Shown here one piece after another: positions 39,938-48,944 of a stretch of DNA of 64,000 bases. The DNA is from Rathayibacter agropyri (GTDB lineage: Bacteria > Actinomycetota > Actinomycetes > Actinomycetales > Microbacteriaceae): assembly GCF_013249015.1 (NCBI RefSeq), contig NZ_JABRPL010000001.1, positions 356,218 to 420,217 of the forward strand, given 5' to 3'. A program made the position numbers and the translations under genes. Each line of letters starts with the position of its first letter. The stretch's first letter is position 1. The notes under the pieces are model-generated. The model saw nothing but the letters and a program-made list of their open reading frames with translations, did no database searches and had not been told where the DNA came from.

Positions 39938-40651
39938 CTACCGACCGACACCGAGCCGCTTCGCGATCACATTGCGGGCGGCTCGTGCCGTGTCATCCAC
40001 CGCGCGAATCCGCTCGTCGCTGGTCGCGTAGGCGTCGCCAAGGGCGCGCCGAAGGATGATATCGGCCAGCACGGGGTTCTTCGCCAGCAGGGGGCCGTGC
40101 ACATGCGTACCGAGCAGACCCCCCACGGAGTAGCCCTCGTAGCCTGCTCCGTCGCCGGTCCCGTGGAGGACACGGCCGAGCGCCTGCTCCGCGGAGATGC
40201 CGGTCATTCGGCGCTCGTGGTTCTCGAAGCCGATGAGCACGCCATCCGCCGTCTCGACCACGAGGTCGTCTGCGACCCGATCTCCGGCGACTGAACGGCC
40301 TGGAAACAGTCCAATGCCCTCGAGTACGCCCGAGGGCGTGACGAGGGACTGCGCCATCAGCTCCCAGCCGGCTCCGACGGCGACGACCTGAGTGCCCTCG
40401 GCAACCCAGGCGTGCAGGGTCGAGGCAACCGTGCGCAGAAACTCGAGGACGGCCGGGAGGTCCTCCTCTGCACCGGTGCCCGCGACCAGCACGTCGGGTC
40501 GCACCTCGGCGTCCTCCGGTCTGGCGAGCGGGACGACCTCGGCATCCGCTCCGGCCCAGCGAGCGCGAGCGGCGAGGACACGCGCGTTCGCGGCGTCGCC
40601 ATTGGTATCGAGGACGTCGGGGGCGAGTACCGCGATGCGCAGTGTGGTCAT
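39938..40651 (-). CDS. GatD-like glutamine amidotransferase fold protein lacking the catalytic Cys
   Basis: 237 residues of the CobB/CobQ-like GATase fold that in other Gram-positives forms the GatD half of MurT-GatD, which amidates D-Glu of lipid II. The nucleophile position reads VVAVGAGWELMA (A94, where S. aureus GatD has Cys94), and the whole protein contains no cysteine. The catalytic His region is kept (GTHVHGPLLAKNP, H185), as is GFENHERRMTG. It overlaps the MurT-like gene by ATGA. Glutaminase activity is therefore not expected; a structural or amine-binding role is an inference. Confidence 0.82.
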   Translation of the reverse strand: MTTLRIAVLAPDVLDTNGDAANARVLAARARWAGADAEVVPLARPEDAEVRPDVLVAGTGAEEDLPAVLEFLRTVASTLHAWVAEGTQVVAVGAGWELMAQSLVTPSGVLEGIGLFPGRSVAGDRVADDLVVETADGVLIGFENHERRMTGISAEQALGRVLHGTGDGAGYEGYSVGGLLGTHVHGPLLAKNPVLADIILRRALGDAYATSDERIRAVDDTARAARNVIAKRLGVGR

Positions 40652-41910
40652 TCCGTCTCCTCACGGTTGCTGGTGAGTTGAAGGTGGGAGCGTGTGCGGC
40701 GCATCGAGTCTGCCGAGAAGACGATCGTCTTGCGCCCGATCGTCGGCGTCGGCAGGGCGAGGAAGCCGTCGAGCGCTCGTCCGAGGTCCTCGTCCACCGC
40801 GTCGATTGCGACTCCGTCGTAGCGCAGATGCAGCGCGGCTTCGTGGGCTTGTGATCCGGAGACGACGCGGACGCGCCGCAGAACGGAGGTGTCAACGGGC
40901 CAGAAGTACGACGGATCGCGGACGTCAGAGCCGATCGCGAGCATGATCTGCTCAGTGCCCTCCGGAATCTCGGCAATGTTGAGACGGTAGCTCGCCGGGT
41001 TCTGCACCAGGACGAACTCCACCTGCTGGCCGCGAACGGTCACAACTTCGCCCCGGCCGAAGACGGGGGCGATCGACGAGAGGGCGTTGGCGGTCGCGGC
41101 GGGATCGAAGCGCTCGGCGAGCACCGCCCGAGCGGTCGAGATAGCCGCTGCGGCATCGACGGCGTAGTGGACGCCCCGGGCCGGGAGGCGGACGGTGAGC
41201 GCGTCCCCGTCACTCCTGATCTCAGCGGCATCCCCCTGGGTCGACTCCACGACAGTGGTGGCCCGGGCGCCGCCCTTGGCGTCGGACGCGGAGCCGAGAC
41301 CGCCCGGGAAACCGGCGCGGACCGAGTCGGAGACGCCGTACCAACGGACCATGTCGTCGGAGAGACCGCTCGCGATGTCAGCGACGTGCCGATCGTCGGC
41401 GTTCAGCACCACCCGTCCGGTCGCCCGGGCAGCGATCACCGCGAGCATTCGCGCGACCATCGCGGGGTCGAAGAAACGGTCGATCTGATCGACCACCACA
41501 TTCGTGAGCAACACCACGCGAGGACGCAGACGTGGCGCGAGCCGCGCACCGTGCCCCTCGTCCATCTCGAGAACGGCGATGTCCGCATCGATCCGGCCGC
41601 GGAGGTCGGCTCGCTCAAGCAGGGCAGAGGTAAGCCCCTGGGCGATATTCGCGGTCGAGGGATTGGTAAACACACGGACGCCGTGCGCGCGGAGCACGGC
41701 GACGAGCATCTTCGTCGTCGTCGACTTGCCCGCGGATCCCGTCACGACGACGAGTCCCTCCGGAAAGCCGTTCAGCACAGCGGGAAGGAAGCCTGGTGCG
41801 AGGCGGTTCACGACGAGCCCGGGTACGGCGGATCCCCCGCCTGGCTTTCGCACCCGCGCTGCGAACCGGGCGGCCCTTCCCAGGAGGACCGCCGGAGCGT
41901 AGCGGATCAC
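40648..41910 (-). CDS. MurT-like Mur ligase without the zinc ribbon
   Basis: 420 residues of the Mur ligase superfamily, closest in layout to MurT. The P-loop GSAGKSTTT (58-66), LEMDEGHGARLAPRL, TNVVVDQIDRF, LNADDRHVAD and APVFGRGE are present. The four-Cys zinc ribbon that sits in the MurT central domain is missing: the protein has no Cys and the segment around residues 192-225 is Gly/Ala/Ser-rich. The usual NPAGFN and ADGrDvSWiWDvDFE motifs are altered to NPASYRLN and GSDVRDPSYFWPVD. GTG 41910 starts four bases after the sigA stop. It would activate a carboxylate with ATP; the amine partner is unknown. Confidence 0.82.
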   Translation of the reverse strand: MIRYAPAVLLGRAARFAARVRKPGGGSAVPGLVVNRLAPGFLPAVLNGFPEGLVVVTGSAGKSTTTKMLVAVLRAHGVRVFTNPSTANIAQGLTSALLERADLRGRIDADIAVLEMDEGHGARLAPRLRPRVVLLTNVVVDQIDRFFDPAMVARMLAVIAARATGRVVLNADDRHVADIASGLSDDMVRWYGVSDSVRAGFPGGLGSASDAKGGARATTVVESTQGDAAEIRSDGDALTVRLPARGVHYAVDAAAAISTARAVLAERFDPAATANALSSIAPVFGRGEVVTVRGQQVEFVLVQNPASYRLNIAEIPEGTEQIMLAIGSDVRDPSYFWPVDTSVLRRVRVVSGSQAHEAALHLRYDGVAIDAVDEDLGRALDGFLALPTPTIGRKTIVFSADSMRRTRSHLQLTSNREETE

Positions 41911-41914
41911 CGGC

Positions 41915-43228
41915 CTACTCGAGGTAGTCGCGGAGTGACTGCGAGCGGGACGGATGGCGCAACTTAGCCATCGTCTTGGACTCGATCTGGCGGATCCGCT
42001 CTCGCGTGACGCCGAACGTGTCGCCGATCTGATCGAGCGTCTTGGGCATGCCATCACCGAGGCCGAAGCGCATGCGGATAACGCCCGCTTCGCGCTCTGA
42101 CAGCGAGTCGAGCAGCGACTCCAGCTGCTTCTGCAGCATGGTGAAGCCGACCGCGTCGGCCGGGACGACAGCCTCGGTGTCCTCGATGAGGTCACCGAAC
42201 TCGCTGTCGCCGTCTTCGCCCAGGGGTGTGTGCAGCGAGATCGGCTCACGGCCGTACTTCTGCACTTCGATGACCTTCTCCGGAGTCATGTCGAGCTCGC
42301 GCGAGAGCTCCTCGGGAGTGGGCTCGCGGCCCAGATCTTGCAGCATCTGGCGTTGCACGCGGGCGAGCTTGTTAATGACCTCGACCATGTGCACCGGGAT
42401 GCGGATGGTGCGTGCTTGGTCGGCCATCGCGCGGGTGATCGCCTGGCGGATCCACCACGTGGCGTAGGTCGAGAACTTGAAGCCCTTGGTGTAGTCGAAC
42501 TTCTCGACGGCACGGATGAGGCCGAGGTTGCCCTCCTGGATGAGATCGAGGAACTGCATCCCACGACCGGTGTAGCGCTTGGCGAGGCTGACCACGAGTC
42601 GGAGGTTCGCCCCGAGGAGGTGGCTCTTCGCGCGCTGGCCGTCCTTCGCGACCCAGCGCAACTCGCGGACGAGTTCAGGACTGAGCTCGGACGAGTTCGC
42701 AAGCTTGTCCTCGGCGAAGAGACCGGCCTCGATGCGCATCGCGAGCTCGACCTCCTCAGCCGCGTTCAGGAGCGCGACCTTGCCGATCTGCTTCAGGTAG
42801 TCCTTGACCGGGTCGGCCGTCGCGCCCGTGATCGCGGTCGAGTAGACCGGGACCTCGTCGTCCTCGCCGCCGAAGGAGAGGACGAGCGCGCCGCTCGGAA
42901 GCGGCTCCTCCGGCGTCGTCACGGCGGCGACGGGCGCGTCCGGAATCTCCACGTCATCCTTGGTCTCGGTGTCCTCGACGACAACCTCGGTCTCGTCGTC
43001 CTCAGCCACCTCGGCCTCGTCGGGCTCGACCGCCTCCGTTGGCTCCTCGTCAGCGTCGGCGGGAGTAGCGGCCTTTGTGCTCGCGCGCGATCGAGTCGTC
43101 TTGGCGGCGGTCGTCTTCGTCGCCGCATTCTTGGCCGCGGGCTTGCGCGTCGCGGGCTTCTTAGTGGTCGTCGTCACGTCGTCATCGACGGCGTCGAGCG
43201 TTGCGGTCTTGGTAGCTCTGGTGGCCAT
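41915..43228 (-). CDS. sigA: Primary sigma factor (SigA/RpoD)
   Basis: 437 residues. An N-terminal Lys/Ala/Thr-rich then acidic tail (about 110 residues) is followed by region 1.2 ([17 protein letters not shown]), 2.1-2.4 ([36 protein letters not shown]), region 3 and region 4.2 ([29 protein letters not shown]). It directs RNA polymerase to housekeeping promoters. AGAGGTG precedes the ATG. The MurT/GatD-like genes follow directly and are probably read through from sigA. Confidence 0.97.
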   Translation of the reverse strand: MATRATKTATLDAVDDDVTTTTKKPATRKPAAKNAATKTTAAKTTRSRASTKAATPADADEEPTEAVEPDEAEVAEDDETEVVVEDTETKDDVEIPDAPVAAVTTPEEPLPSGALVLSFGGEDDEVPVYSTAITGATADPVKDYLKQIGKVALLNAAEEVELAMRIEAGLFAEDKLANSSELSPELVRELRWVAKDGQRAKSHLLGANLRLVVSLAKRYTGRGMQFLDLIQEGNLGLIRAVEKFDYTKGFKFSTYATWWIRQAITRAMADQARTIRIPVHMVEVINKLARVQRQMLQDLGREPTPEELSRELDMTPEKVIEVQKYGREPISLHTPLGEDGDSEFGDLIEDTEAVVPADAVGFTMLQKQLESLLDSLSEREAGVIRMRFGLGDGMPKTLDQIGDTFGVTRERIRQIESKTMAKLRHPSRSQSLRDYLE

Positions 43229-43508
43229 GGCGGCACCTCTCCATCCGTTGCGTCCCGGAGGCGGACGACGCCGGGAATGCGTCGTTCGTCGGTGGGCATT
43301 ACGAGGACCCATGTCAAGTCGAGGACGTTGCACGCCCGACGTGGGCCTGGTGCTCCTCGACCCGAACGGGTCCTATTGACAATTATTGCACGTCTGAGTA
43401 GTGCAGCAGTGCGGTGGGGTGCGCTTGCGCCCCTCGCGGGCCGAGAACAGCCTGACCAGGCCGCTTCGGGATCACGTCTCTCGGCGAGCGATGGGAGGCA
43501 GATGACAA
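43229..43508. other. Intergenic region upstream of sigA
   Basis: Contains the only markedly AT-rich stretch nearby (43372-43391). On the minus strand it offers AATAAT as a -10 candidate for sigA, and on the plus strand TTGACA, but no well spaced partner hexamer was found on either strand. No gene or structured RNA was recognised. Confidence 0.4.
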
Positions 43509-44837
43509 TCAGCGCCCCGCGCGGCCGCGGCGCAAACGGTCATTCAGTGCAACCCAGAGCGGTGCCACGGTTATTCCCTCATCCTCTGCGAGGCGGCGTC
43601 GGGTGCGGCGCCGAGAAACAAGCAGCCCCACGATCCCGGCGCCAATCACGACGTACTGGACGCACCAGGCGACGCGGAAGTGCTCGAGGGAGTAGGTCTG
43701 CTCCGACGACGCGCCAGGGCCCGCGAGAGCGTCCAAGATCAGGCCGATCGCGAACATCATCGTGAAGCTCGCGAGGAATCCGCCGACGTTGACGACACCG
43801 TTCGCCGCACCCAGACTCCGCGACGGGTTGAAAGTACGGGCGAAGTCGAAGCCGATCATCGAGCCCGGGCCGCCCGCTCCCACGACGATGAGGAGGAGCA
43901 CGACAAGCCAGTACGGCGGGACGCCCGGCCAGAGCAGCACCGCGGTCCAGGCAAGGCCCATCGCCGAGACGATCCCCAGCACCAAGTTGCTGCGGCGCGT
44001 CGGGTAGCGCGCGGTGAGCACTCCCAGGACAGGGCCGACCACCATGCCGGCAACGACAACGATCGTCAGGGTGGGTGCCGCGACCGCCGGAGGCAGCTGG
44101 ATCGCGTAGACGAGGAACGGGTAGCCCCAGAGCAGCGTGAAGACCGTGCCCGAGGACTGCGTCGTGAAATGCGACCAGAAGCCGAGCTGTGTCCCGGGCC
44201 GGCTCAGACTCACTCCGAGTTGCGCGACAGTCGCCCGCAGCGTCGTCGGTACCGGGACGACGTGCTCCGCGCGCGGTGGCACATCGCTGATCAGGAAGAG
44301 AACGGCGAGGAACGCGAGAGCGCCGAAGCCCGCGGCAGAGAGGAACGCAGGAGTCCAGCCGAAACTGTGCAGAACGGCGGCGAAGGGAAGGGCTGAGAGG
44401 ATTTGACCCATCTGACCGATGTTTCCGGTCCACTGCGACAGCTGGGGGACGATCGGGCCGCTGAACCAGGTCACCGTGAGGCGGATCACGGAGGTGAAAA
44501 TCGCGGCATCGCCCGCTCCCAGAAGAACGCGCCCGAGGACAGCGACGCTGATGCTCGGCGCGACCGCCACCACGACCTGTCCCGCCATCATCAGCGCCGT
44601 CCCGCTGAGGATGAGTGCGCGCGGCCCGAAGCGGTCGATCAGGATCCCGATAGGGATTTGCATCCCCGCATACACGATCAGCTGGACGACCGCGAGGGTC
44701 GAGAGGACCGCCGCAGTAACTCCGAATCGCTCCGCCGCATCAATGCCCGCCACGCCAAGGGTCGTGCGATTGAGAACGGCAACCAGGTACGCGAACGCTC
44801 CGGTGCCGAAGACGAACCAGGCTCGACCATCTCGCAC
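43509..44837 (-). CDS. MFS transporter
   Basis: 442 residues with twelve predicted transmembrane helices. QIPIGILIDRFGPRALILSG is the loop 2-3 signature, and the N-terminal GTGAFAYLVAVLNRTTLGVAG resembles nitrate/hexuronate-type facilitators. The GTG start is preceded by TAGGAT after seven bases, indicating a leaderless transcript. It is a single gene between sigA and the PAC2 gene; the substrate is unknown. Confidence 0.87.
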   Translation of the reverse strand: MRDGRAWFVFGTGAFAYLVAVLNRTTLGVAGIDAAERFGVTAAVLSTLAVVQLIVYAGMQIPIGILIDRFGPRALILSGTALMMAGQVVVAVAPSISVAVLGRVLLGAGDAAIFTSVIRLTVTWFSGPIVPQLSQWTGNIGQMGQILSALPFAAVLHSFGWTPAFLSAAGFGALAFLAVLFLISDVPPRAEHVVPVPTTLRATVAQLGVSLSRPGTQLGFWSHFTTQSSGTVFTLLWGYPFLVYAIQLPPAVAAPTLTIVVVAGMVVGPVLGVLTARYPTRRSNLVLGIVSAMGLAWTAVLLWPGVPPYWLVVLLLIVVGAGGPGSMIGFDFARTFNPSRSLGAANGVVNVGGFLASFTMMFAIGLILDALAGPGASSEQTYSLEHFRVAWCVQYVVIGAGIVGLLVSRRRTRRRLAEDEGITVAPLWVALNDRLRRGRAGR

Positions 44838-44877
44838 TCCGCAGATCCTACCGACGCCAGAGAGCGTCGGCCTGCGG

Positions 44878-45801
44878 TCAGGAGGCGGTGGGCTCGTCGC
44901 CGGGTCGGCGGATGGCGAGGAACTTCTCCAGTTCCGCGGCGATGGCGTCCGCGCTCGGTACGAAACCGTCCTCGTCCGTCAGCGGCGAACGGAGGCTCGT
45001 TCCCTCCATGTAGGTGTCGTGCCTGGCTTCGAGGGCCGACACCAGCTTCTGCAACTCCTCGTTCCCGGCAACCTGTTCGTCGACCTTGGCCAGGAACTCT
45101 CGACCACTCTCGCGGAGTCGGTCGGTGGGGAAGATCAAGCCGGTCGCCGCCGAAATGCTCTCGAGAGCCGCAACCGCGGCCTGCGGGTACTCCGTGTCCG
45201 AAAGGTAGTGGGGAATGAGCAGAGCGAAGCCGACGACGACGAGCCCGCGCTCGGAGAGGCGAAGCTCGAGCAGGTGCAGGACGTTGGAGGGCACCTGCGT
45301 GTGCGGCTTCCACACGGACATCGCATCGACCAGGTCCTCGCGGGTTCCGCTGACGGTCACGCCAACGGGCCGAGTGTGCGGAACCGGCATCGGGATCGCC
45401 TGCACCCAGGTAGTCGACGCAACGTCGAGACGGGTGGCCAGCGACACCACGGCACGGGTGAACCGTTCCCATTGGAAGTCGGGCTCGAAGCCGGTGAGCA
45501 AAAGGAAGGGCTGATGCAGTTCGTCGTGGGCGAGCGAGAGCCGCAACATCGCCGGACGGTAGTCCGTGAGGTGGTCCTGGTCGAACGTGATGATGGGCCG
45601 CCGAGCGCGGTAGTCGAGAAGCTGGTCCTGGTCGAAGACGGCGACGGAGCGGTGCTCGAGCGTGTCGAACAGGTACTCCCCGAGCTGACCGACGGCGCCG
45701 CCCGCATCCGCCGATCCGGTGAGCCCCGCGACCAGTTGCAACCCACGGGGGATCTCGGAGAGGTCTCCCTCGATCTCGAACAGGTCTTCCGGATCCAGCA
45801 T
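44878..45801 (-). CDS. PAC2 (proteasome assembly chaperone-like) family protein
   Basis: 307 residues of the PAC2/DUF75 family (LVAGLTGSADAGGAVGQLGEYL; ALLIPHYLSDTEYPQAAVAALESI). Actinobacterial members are widespread even where no proteasome exists, so the name reflects fold, not function. TAAGCT lies seven bases before the ATG, again suggesting no leader. It is divergent from pepA with an 80-bp gap. Confidence 0.88.
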   Translation of the reverse strand: MLDPEDLFEIEGDLSEIPRGLQLVAGLTGSADAGGAVGQLGEYLFDTLEHRSVAVFDQDQLLDYRARRPIITFDQDHLTDYRPAMLRLSLAHDELHQPFLLLTGFEPDFQWERFTRAVVSLATRLDVASTTWVQAIPMPVPHTRPVGVTVSGTREDLVDAMSVWKPHTQVPSNVLHLLELRLSERGLVVVGFALLIPHYLSDTEYPQAAVAALESISAATGLIFPTDRLRESGREFLAKVDEQVAGNEELQKLVSALEARHDTYMEGTSLRSPLTDEDGFVPSADAIAAELEKFLAIRRPGDEPTAS

Positions 45802-45881
45802 GCGGACAAGCTTAGACGGGGCTCTGTCCCGCCCGGCCGGCTCCGCTGAGCCCTGAGCGAACAGCGCCTAGCATTGCCGCC

Positions 45882-47375
45882 ATGCCCCTCTCCTCTCTCG
45901 AATACTCGACCGTCCCCGCCTCCGAGATCGACACCGACGCCCTCGTGCTGGGCGTTGCTCCGGGACCGGACGGACCGCGACTCATCGGCGTGGAGGGCTT
46001 CGAGGAGTTGGCGTCCTCGCTCACCGCTCTGGGAGCGACCGGCGCGGCGGAGTCGGTCATCCGCGTTCCCTCGCCGGTGCACGCCGGGGTCGTCGTCCTG
46101 GTCGGATTGGGCTCGGCCGAACCCGACGACGCCGCCCTGCGGTCCGCTGCCGGTCTGGCCGTTCGCTCGCTCGCCGGTTGCGCGTCCGTCGCGCTGTCTC
46201 TTCCCGCCGGATCGGACGGCACTCTCGCCGCGGTCGCCGAGGGTGCCGCTCTCGGTGCCTATGCCTTCACCGCTTTCCGTGGCGGCACCGCTTCCTCGGT
46301 CAAGCCGCCCGTCGAGCACGTCGTCCTTCTGGGCTCCGGCGAATCCGCTGACTCGAACATTCTCGACCGTGCCCTCGTGCTCGGGCGCGCGGTGTCGACG
46401 GTGAAGGATCTCGTCAACACTCCGCCCTCTCATCTCTACCCGCAGACACTCGCCGAGGCCGTGCAGGACGGGATCGAGGGGTTGCCCCTCGAAGTAACCG
46501 TCTGGGACGAGAAAGACCTCGCCGAGGGTGGTTTTGGCGGCATCCTCGGTGTCGGCAGCGGATCCTCCCGCCCGCCGCGTCTGGTGAAGGTGGCCTACTC
46601 CCCCGAGGGTGCTCGTACCCACCTCGCCCTGGTCGGCAAGGGCATCACCTTCGACAGTGGCGGACTGTCGCTCAAGCCACCGGCTTCGATGATCGGGATG
46701 AAGACCGACATGGCGGGTGCCGCAACCGTGTACGCCGTGGTGCGCGCTATCGCGGAACTCGCCCTGCCGGTCCGCACCACCGCGTGGCTCTGCGTCGCCG
46801 AGAACCTGCCCTCGGGCACCGCAATCCGACCGGACGACGTCCTCACCCTCCGCGGGGGGACGACGGTCGAGGTGTTGAACACGGACGCCGAGGGACGGCT
46901 CGTGCTCGCTGACGGCCTCGTCGCCGCGAGCGAGGAGCAGCCTGACGCGATCATCGACGTCGCGACGCTCACCGGGGCGTCCGTCGTCGCCCTCGGCAAC
47001 CGCACGGTCGGCGCAATGGGCGACGAGAAGCTCGTCGCCGACGTGCTCGAAGCCGCGCGCATCGTGGGCGAATCCTTCTGGCACATGCCACTCCCCGCCG
47101 AGCTGCGGCCCCTCCTGAACTCCGACATTGCCGACATCGCGAATATCAAGCCGGGCAACACCGCCGGCGGCATGCTGCTCGCGGCGCACTTCCTCCGCGA
47201 GTTCGTCGGAACGCGGGGCGAGGGTGACGAGGCGACCACCATCCCGTGGGCGCACCTCGACATCGCAGGCCCGGCGAGCAACGGGGGCGGCGCCTACGGC
47301 TTCACCGGCGTCGGTGCGACCGGGGTCTCCGTCCGGGCGCTGATCGCGCTGGCTGAGCGCTTCGCACGCGCGTAG
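45882..47375 (+). CDS. pepA: Leucyl aminopeptidase (M17)
   Basis: 497 residues. The C-terminal catalytic domain holds VGKGITFDSGGLSLKP (metal Lys/Asp), MKTDMAGAATV and NTDAEGRLVLADGL, the M17 signature with metal-binding Asp/Glu and catalytic Arg. It releases N-terminal residues from peptides using two metal ions in the cytoplasm. TAGCAT seven bases before the ATG suggests a leaderless start. lpd follows after about 115 bp. Confidence 0.96.
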   Translation: MPLSSLEYSTVPASEIDTDALVLGVAPGPDGPRLIGVEGFEELASSLTALGATGAAESVIRVPSPVHAGVVVLVGLGSAEPDDAALRSAAGLAVRSLAGCASVALSLPAGSDGTLAAVAEGAALGAYAFTAFRGGTASSVKPPVEHVVLLGSGESADSNILDRALVLGRAVSTVKDLVNTPPSHLYPQTLAEAVQDGIEGLPLEVTVWDEKDLAEGGFGGILGVGSGSSRPPRLVKVAYSPEGARTHLALVGKGITFDSGGLSLKPPASMIGMKTDMAGAATVYAVVRAIAELALPVRTTAWLCVAENLPSGTAIRPDDVLTLRGGTTVEVLNTDAEGRLVLADGLVAASEEQPDAIIDVATLTGASVVALGNRTVGAMGDEKLVADVLEAARIVGESFWHMPLPAELRPLLNSDIADIANIKPGNTAGGMLLAAHFLREFVGTRGEGDEATTIPWAHLDIAGPASNGGGAYGFTGVGATGVSVRALIALAERFARA

Positions 47376-47489
47376 TAGGGTCGTGGGGGCGGGAAACTCC
47401 GCCTCGTCCCCCTTCCCGATCCGCTGGGCGCTGCGCGCCGGAGCTGGTTGACGAGGCAGCGGGACCGCACGTCGCGAGGGAGTCACTGG

Positions 47490-48863
47490 GTGTCGGAAGA
47501 GCGCTACGACCTGGTCGTGCTCGGAGGTGGCAGCGGCGGGTACGCAGCAGCCCTGCGGGCGACGCAGCTCGGGATGAGCGTGGCGCTCGTCGAACGGGAC
47601 AAGCTCGGCGGCACCTGCCTGCACCGCGGTTGCGTGCCCACGAAGGCGCTCCTGCATGCCGCTGAGCTGGCCGACGGCGCGCGCGACGGAGAGAAGTACG
47701 GCGTGCTCTCGAGCTTCGCCGGGATCGACATGCCGGGCGTCACTCGCTACCGCGAGGGCGTTGTGGCGGGCAAGTACAAGGGTCTGCAGAGCCTCGTGTC
47801 CTCGCGAGGGATCACCGTGATCTCCGGTGAGGGCCGGCTGACCGCCCCGGGCACCGTGACGGTGGGCGAGCACACTGTGCACGGTTCCTCGATCATCGTT
47901 GCGACGGGGTCTGCTTCGCGCACCCTTCCCGGTATCGAGATCGGCGGACGCGTCCTCACGAGTGATCACGCCCTCGAACTCGACCACGTGCCCTCGCGGG
48001 TGGTGGTCCTCGGCGGCGGAGTCATCGGCGTCGAGTTCGCGAGCGTGTGGCGGTCGTTCGGCGCCGAGGTCACCATCATCGAGGCGCTCCCCCACCTCGT
48101 GCCCAACGAGGATGAGAGCGTCAGCAAGCAGCTTGAGCGGGCCTTCCGTCGTCGCGGCATTGCCTTTCAGCTCGGCTCGCGCGTCGCCTCGGTGTCGCAG
48201 TCGAATGAGGGCGTAAGCGTCTCGCTGGAGAGCGGAGCGACCATCGAGGGCGAGCTGCTCCTGGTCGCCGTGGGCCGCGGACCCGTGACCGCGGGTATCG
48301 GCCTCGACGAGGTAGGGGTCCGCCTCGACCGCGGCTACGTGCTGACGGATGAGCGCCTGCAGACCTCGGTGCCCGGGGTCTACGCGGTGGGCGACATCGT
48401 GCCTGGCCTTCAACTTGCGCACCGGAGCTTTCAGCAGGGCATTTTCGTCGCGGAGGAGATCGCCGGACTCGGTCCGCAGGTCGTCTCCGACGTGAACGTT
48501 CCGAAAGTGACCTACAGCGACCCCGAGGTCGCCTCGGTCGGTCTCAGCGAGCAGCGGGCGATCGCGGAGTACGGCGCCGAGCGCGTAGCGACCTACGACT
48601 ACGGCCTGGGCGGCAACGCACGCAGCACCATCATCGGCACCACCGGTTCTGTCAAAGTCGTACGGGTGCTGGATGGTCCCGTTGTGGGAATCCACATGGT
48701 TGGCGCCCGGGTGGGCGAACTGATCGGCGAGGCGCAGCTCATCGTGAACTGGGAGGCGCACCCCGAGGATGTCGCCCCTCTCGTCCACGCGCATCCGACC
48801 CAAAACGAGGCGCTCGGCGAGGCGCACCTCGCTCTGGCAGGCAAGCCGTTGCACGCACTGTAG
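47490..48863 (+). CDS. lpd: Dihydrolipoyl dehydrogenase (E3)
   Basis: 457 residues. FAD motif VVLGGGSGGYAAALRA, redox-active disulfide GGTCLHRGCVPTK, NAD motif VVVLGGGVIGVEFASVW and the C-terminal HAHPTQNE with the catalytic His-Glu pair are present. It reoxidises dihydrolipoamide of 2-oxoacid dehydrogenase complexes. GTG 47490 is chosen because GAGGGAG precedes it. It is followed by the E2 gene, supporting a shared complex. Confidence 0.96.
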   Translation: MSEERYDLVVLGGGSGGYAAALRATQLGMSVALVERDKLGGTCLHRGCVPTKALLHAAELADGARDGEKYGVLSSFAGIDMPGVTRYREGVVAGKYKGLQSLVSSRGITVISGEGRLTAPGTVTVGEHTVHGSSIIVATGSASRTLPGIEIGGRVLTSDHALELDHVPSRVVVLGGGVIGVEFASVWRSFGAEVTIIEALPHLVPNEDESVSKQLERAFRRRGIAFQLGSRVASVSQSNEGVSVSLESGATIEGELLLVAVGRGPVTAGIGLDEVGVRLDRGYVLTDERLQTSVPGVYAVGDIVPGLQLAHRSFQQGIFVAEEIAGLGPQVVSDVNVPKVTYSDPEVASVGLSEQRAIAEYGAERVATYDYGLGGNARSTIIGTTGSVKVVRVLDGPVVGIHMVGARVGELIGEAQLIVNWEAHPEDVAPLVHAHPTQNEALGEAHLALAGKPLHAL

Positions 48864-48944
48864 AACTACTGCGGTGCGGCGACCCGCCGTTTCCGCATCA
48901 GTAAGCTGAACATCGAAGCACAAGCGTTTTAAGGAGACAGGCTC

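Noticed and set aside
41911-42249. An upstream start giving the MurT-like protein 113 extra residues
   Set aside because: That extension is antisense-free but lies entirely within sigA in another frame; the GTG four bases after the sigA stop fits the Mur ligase start.
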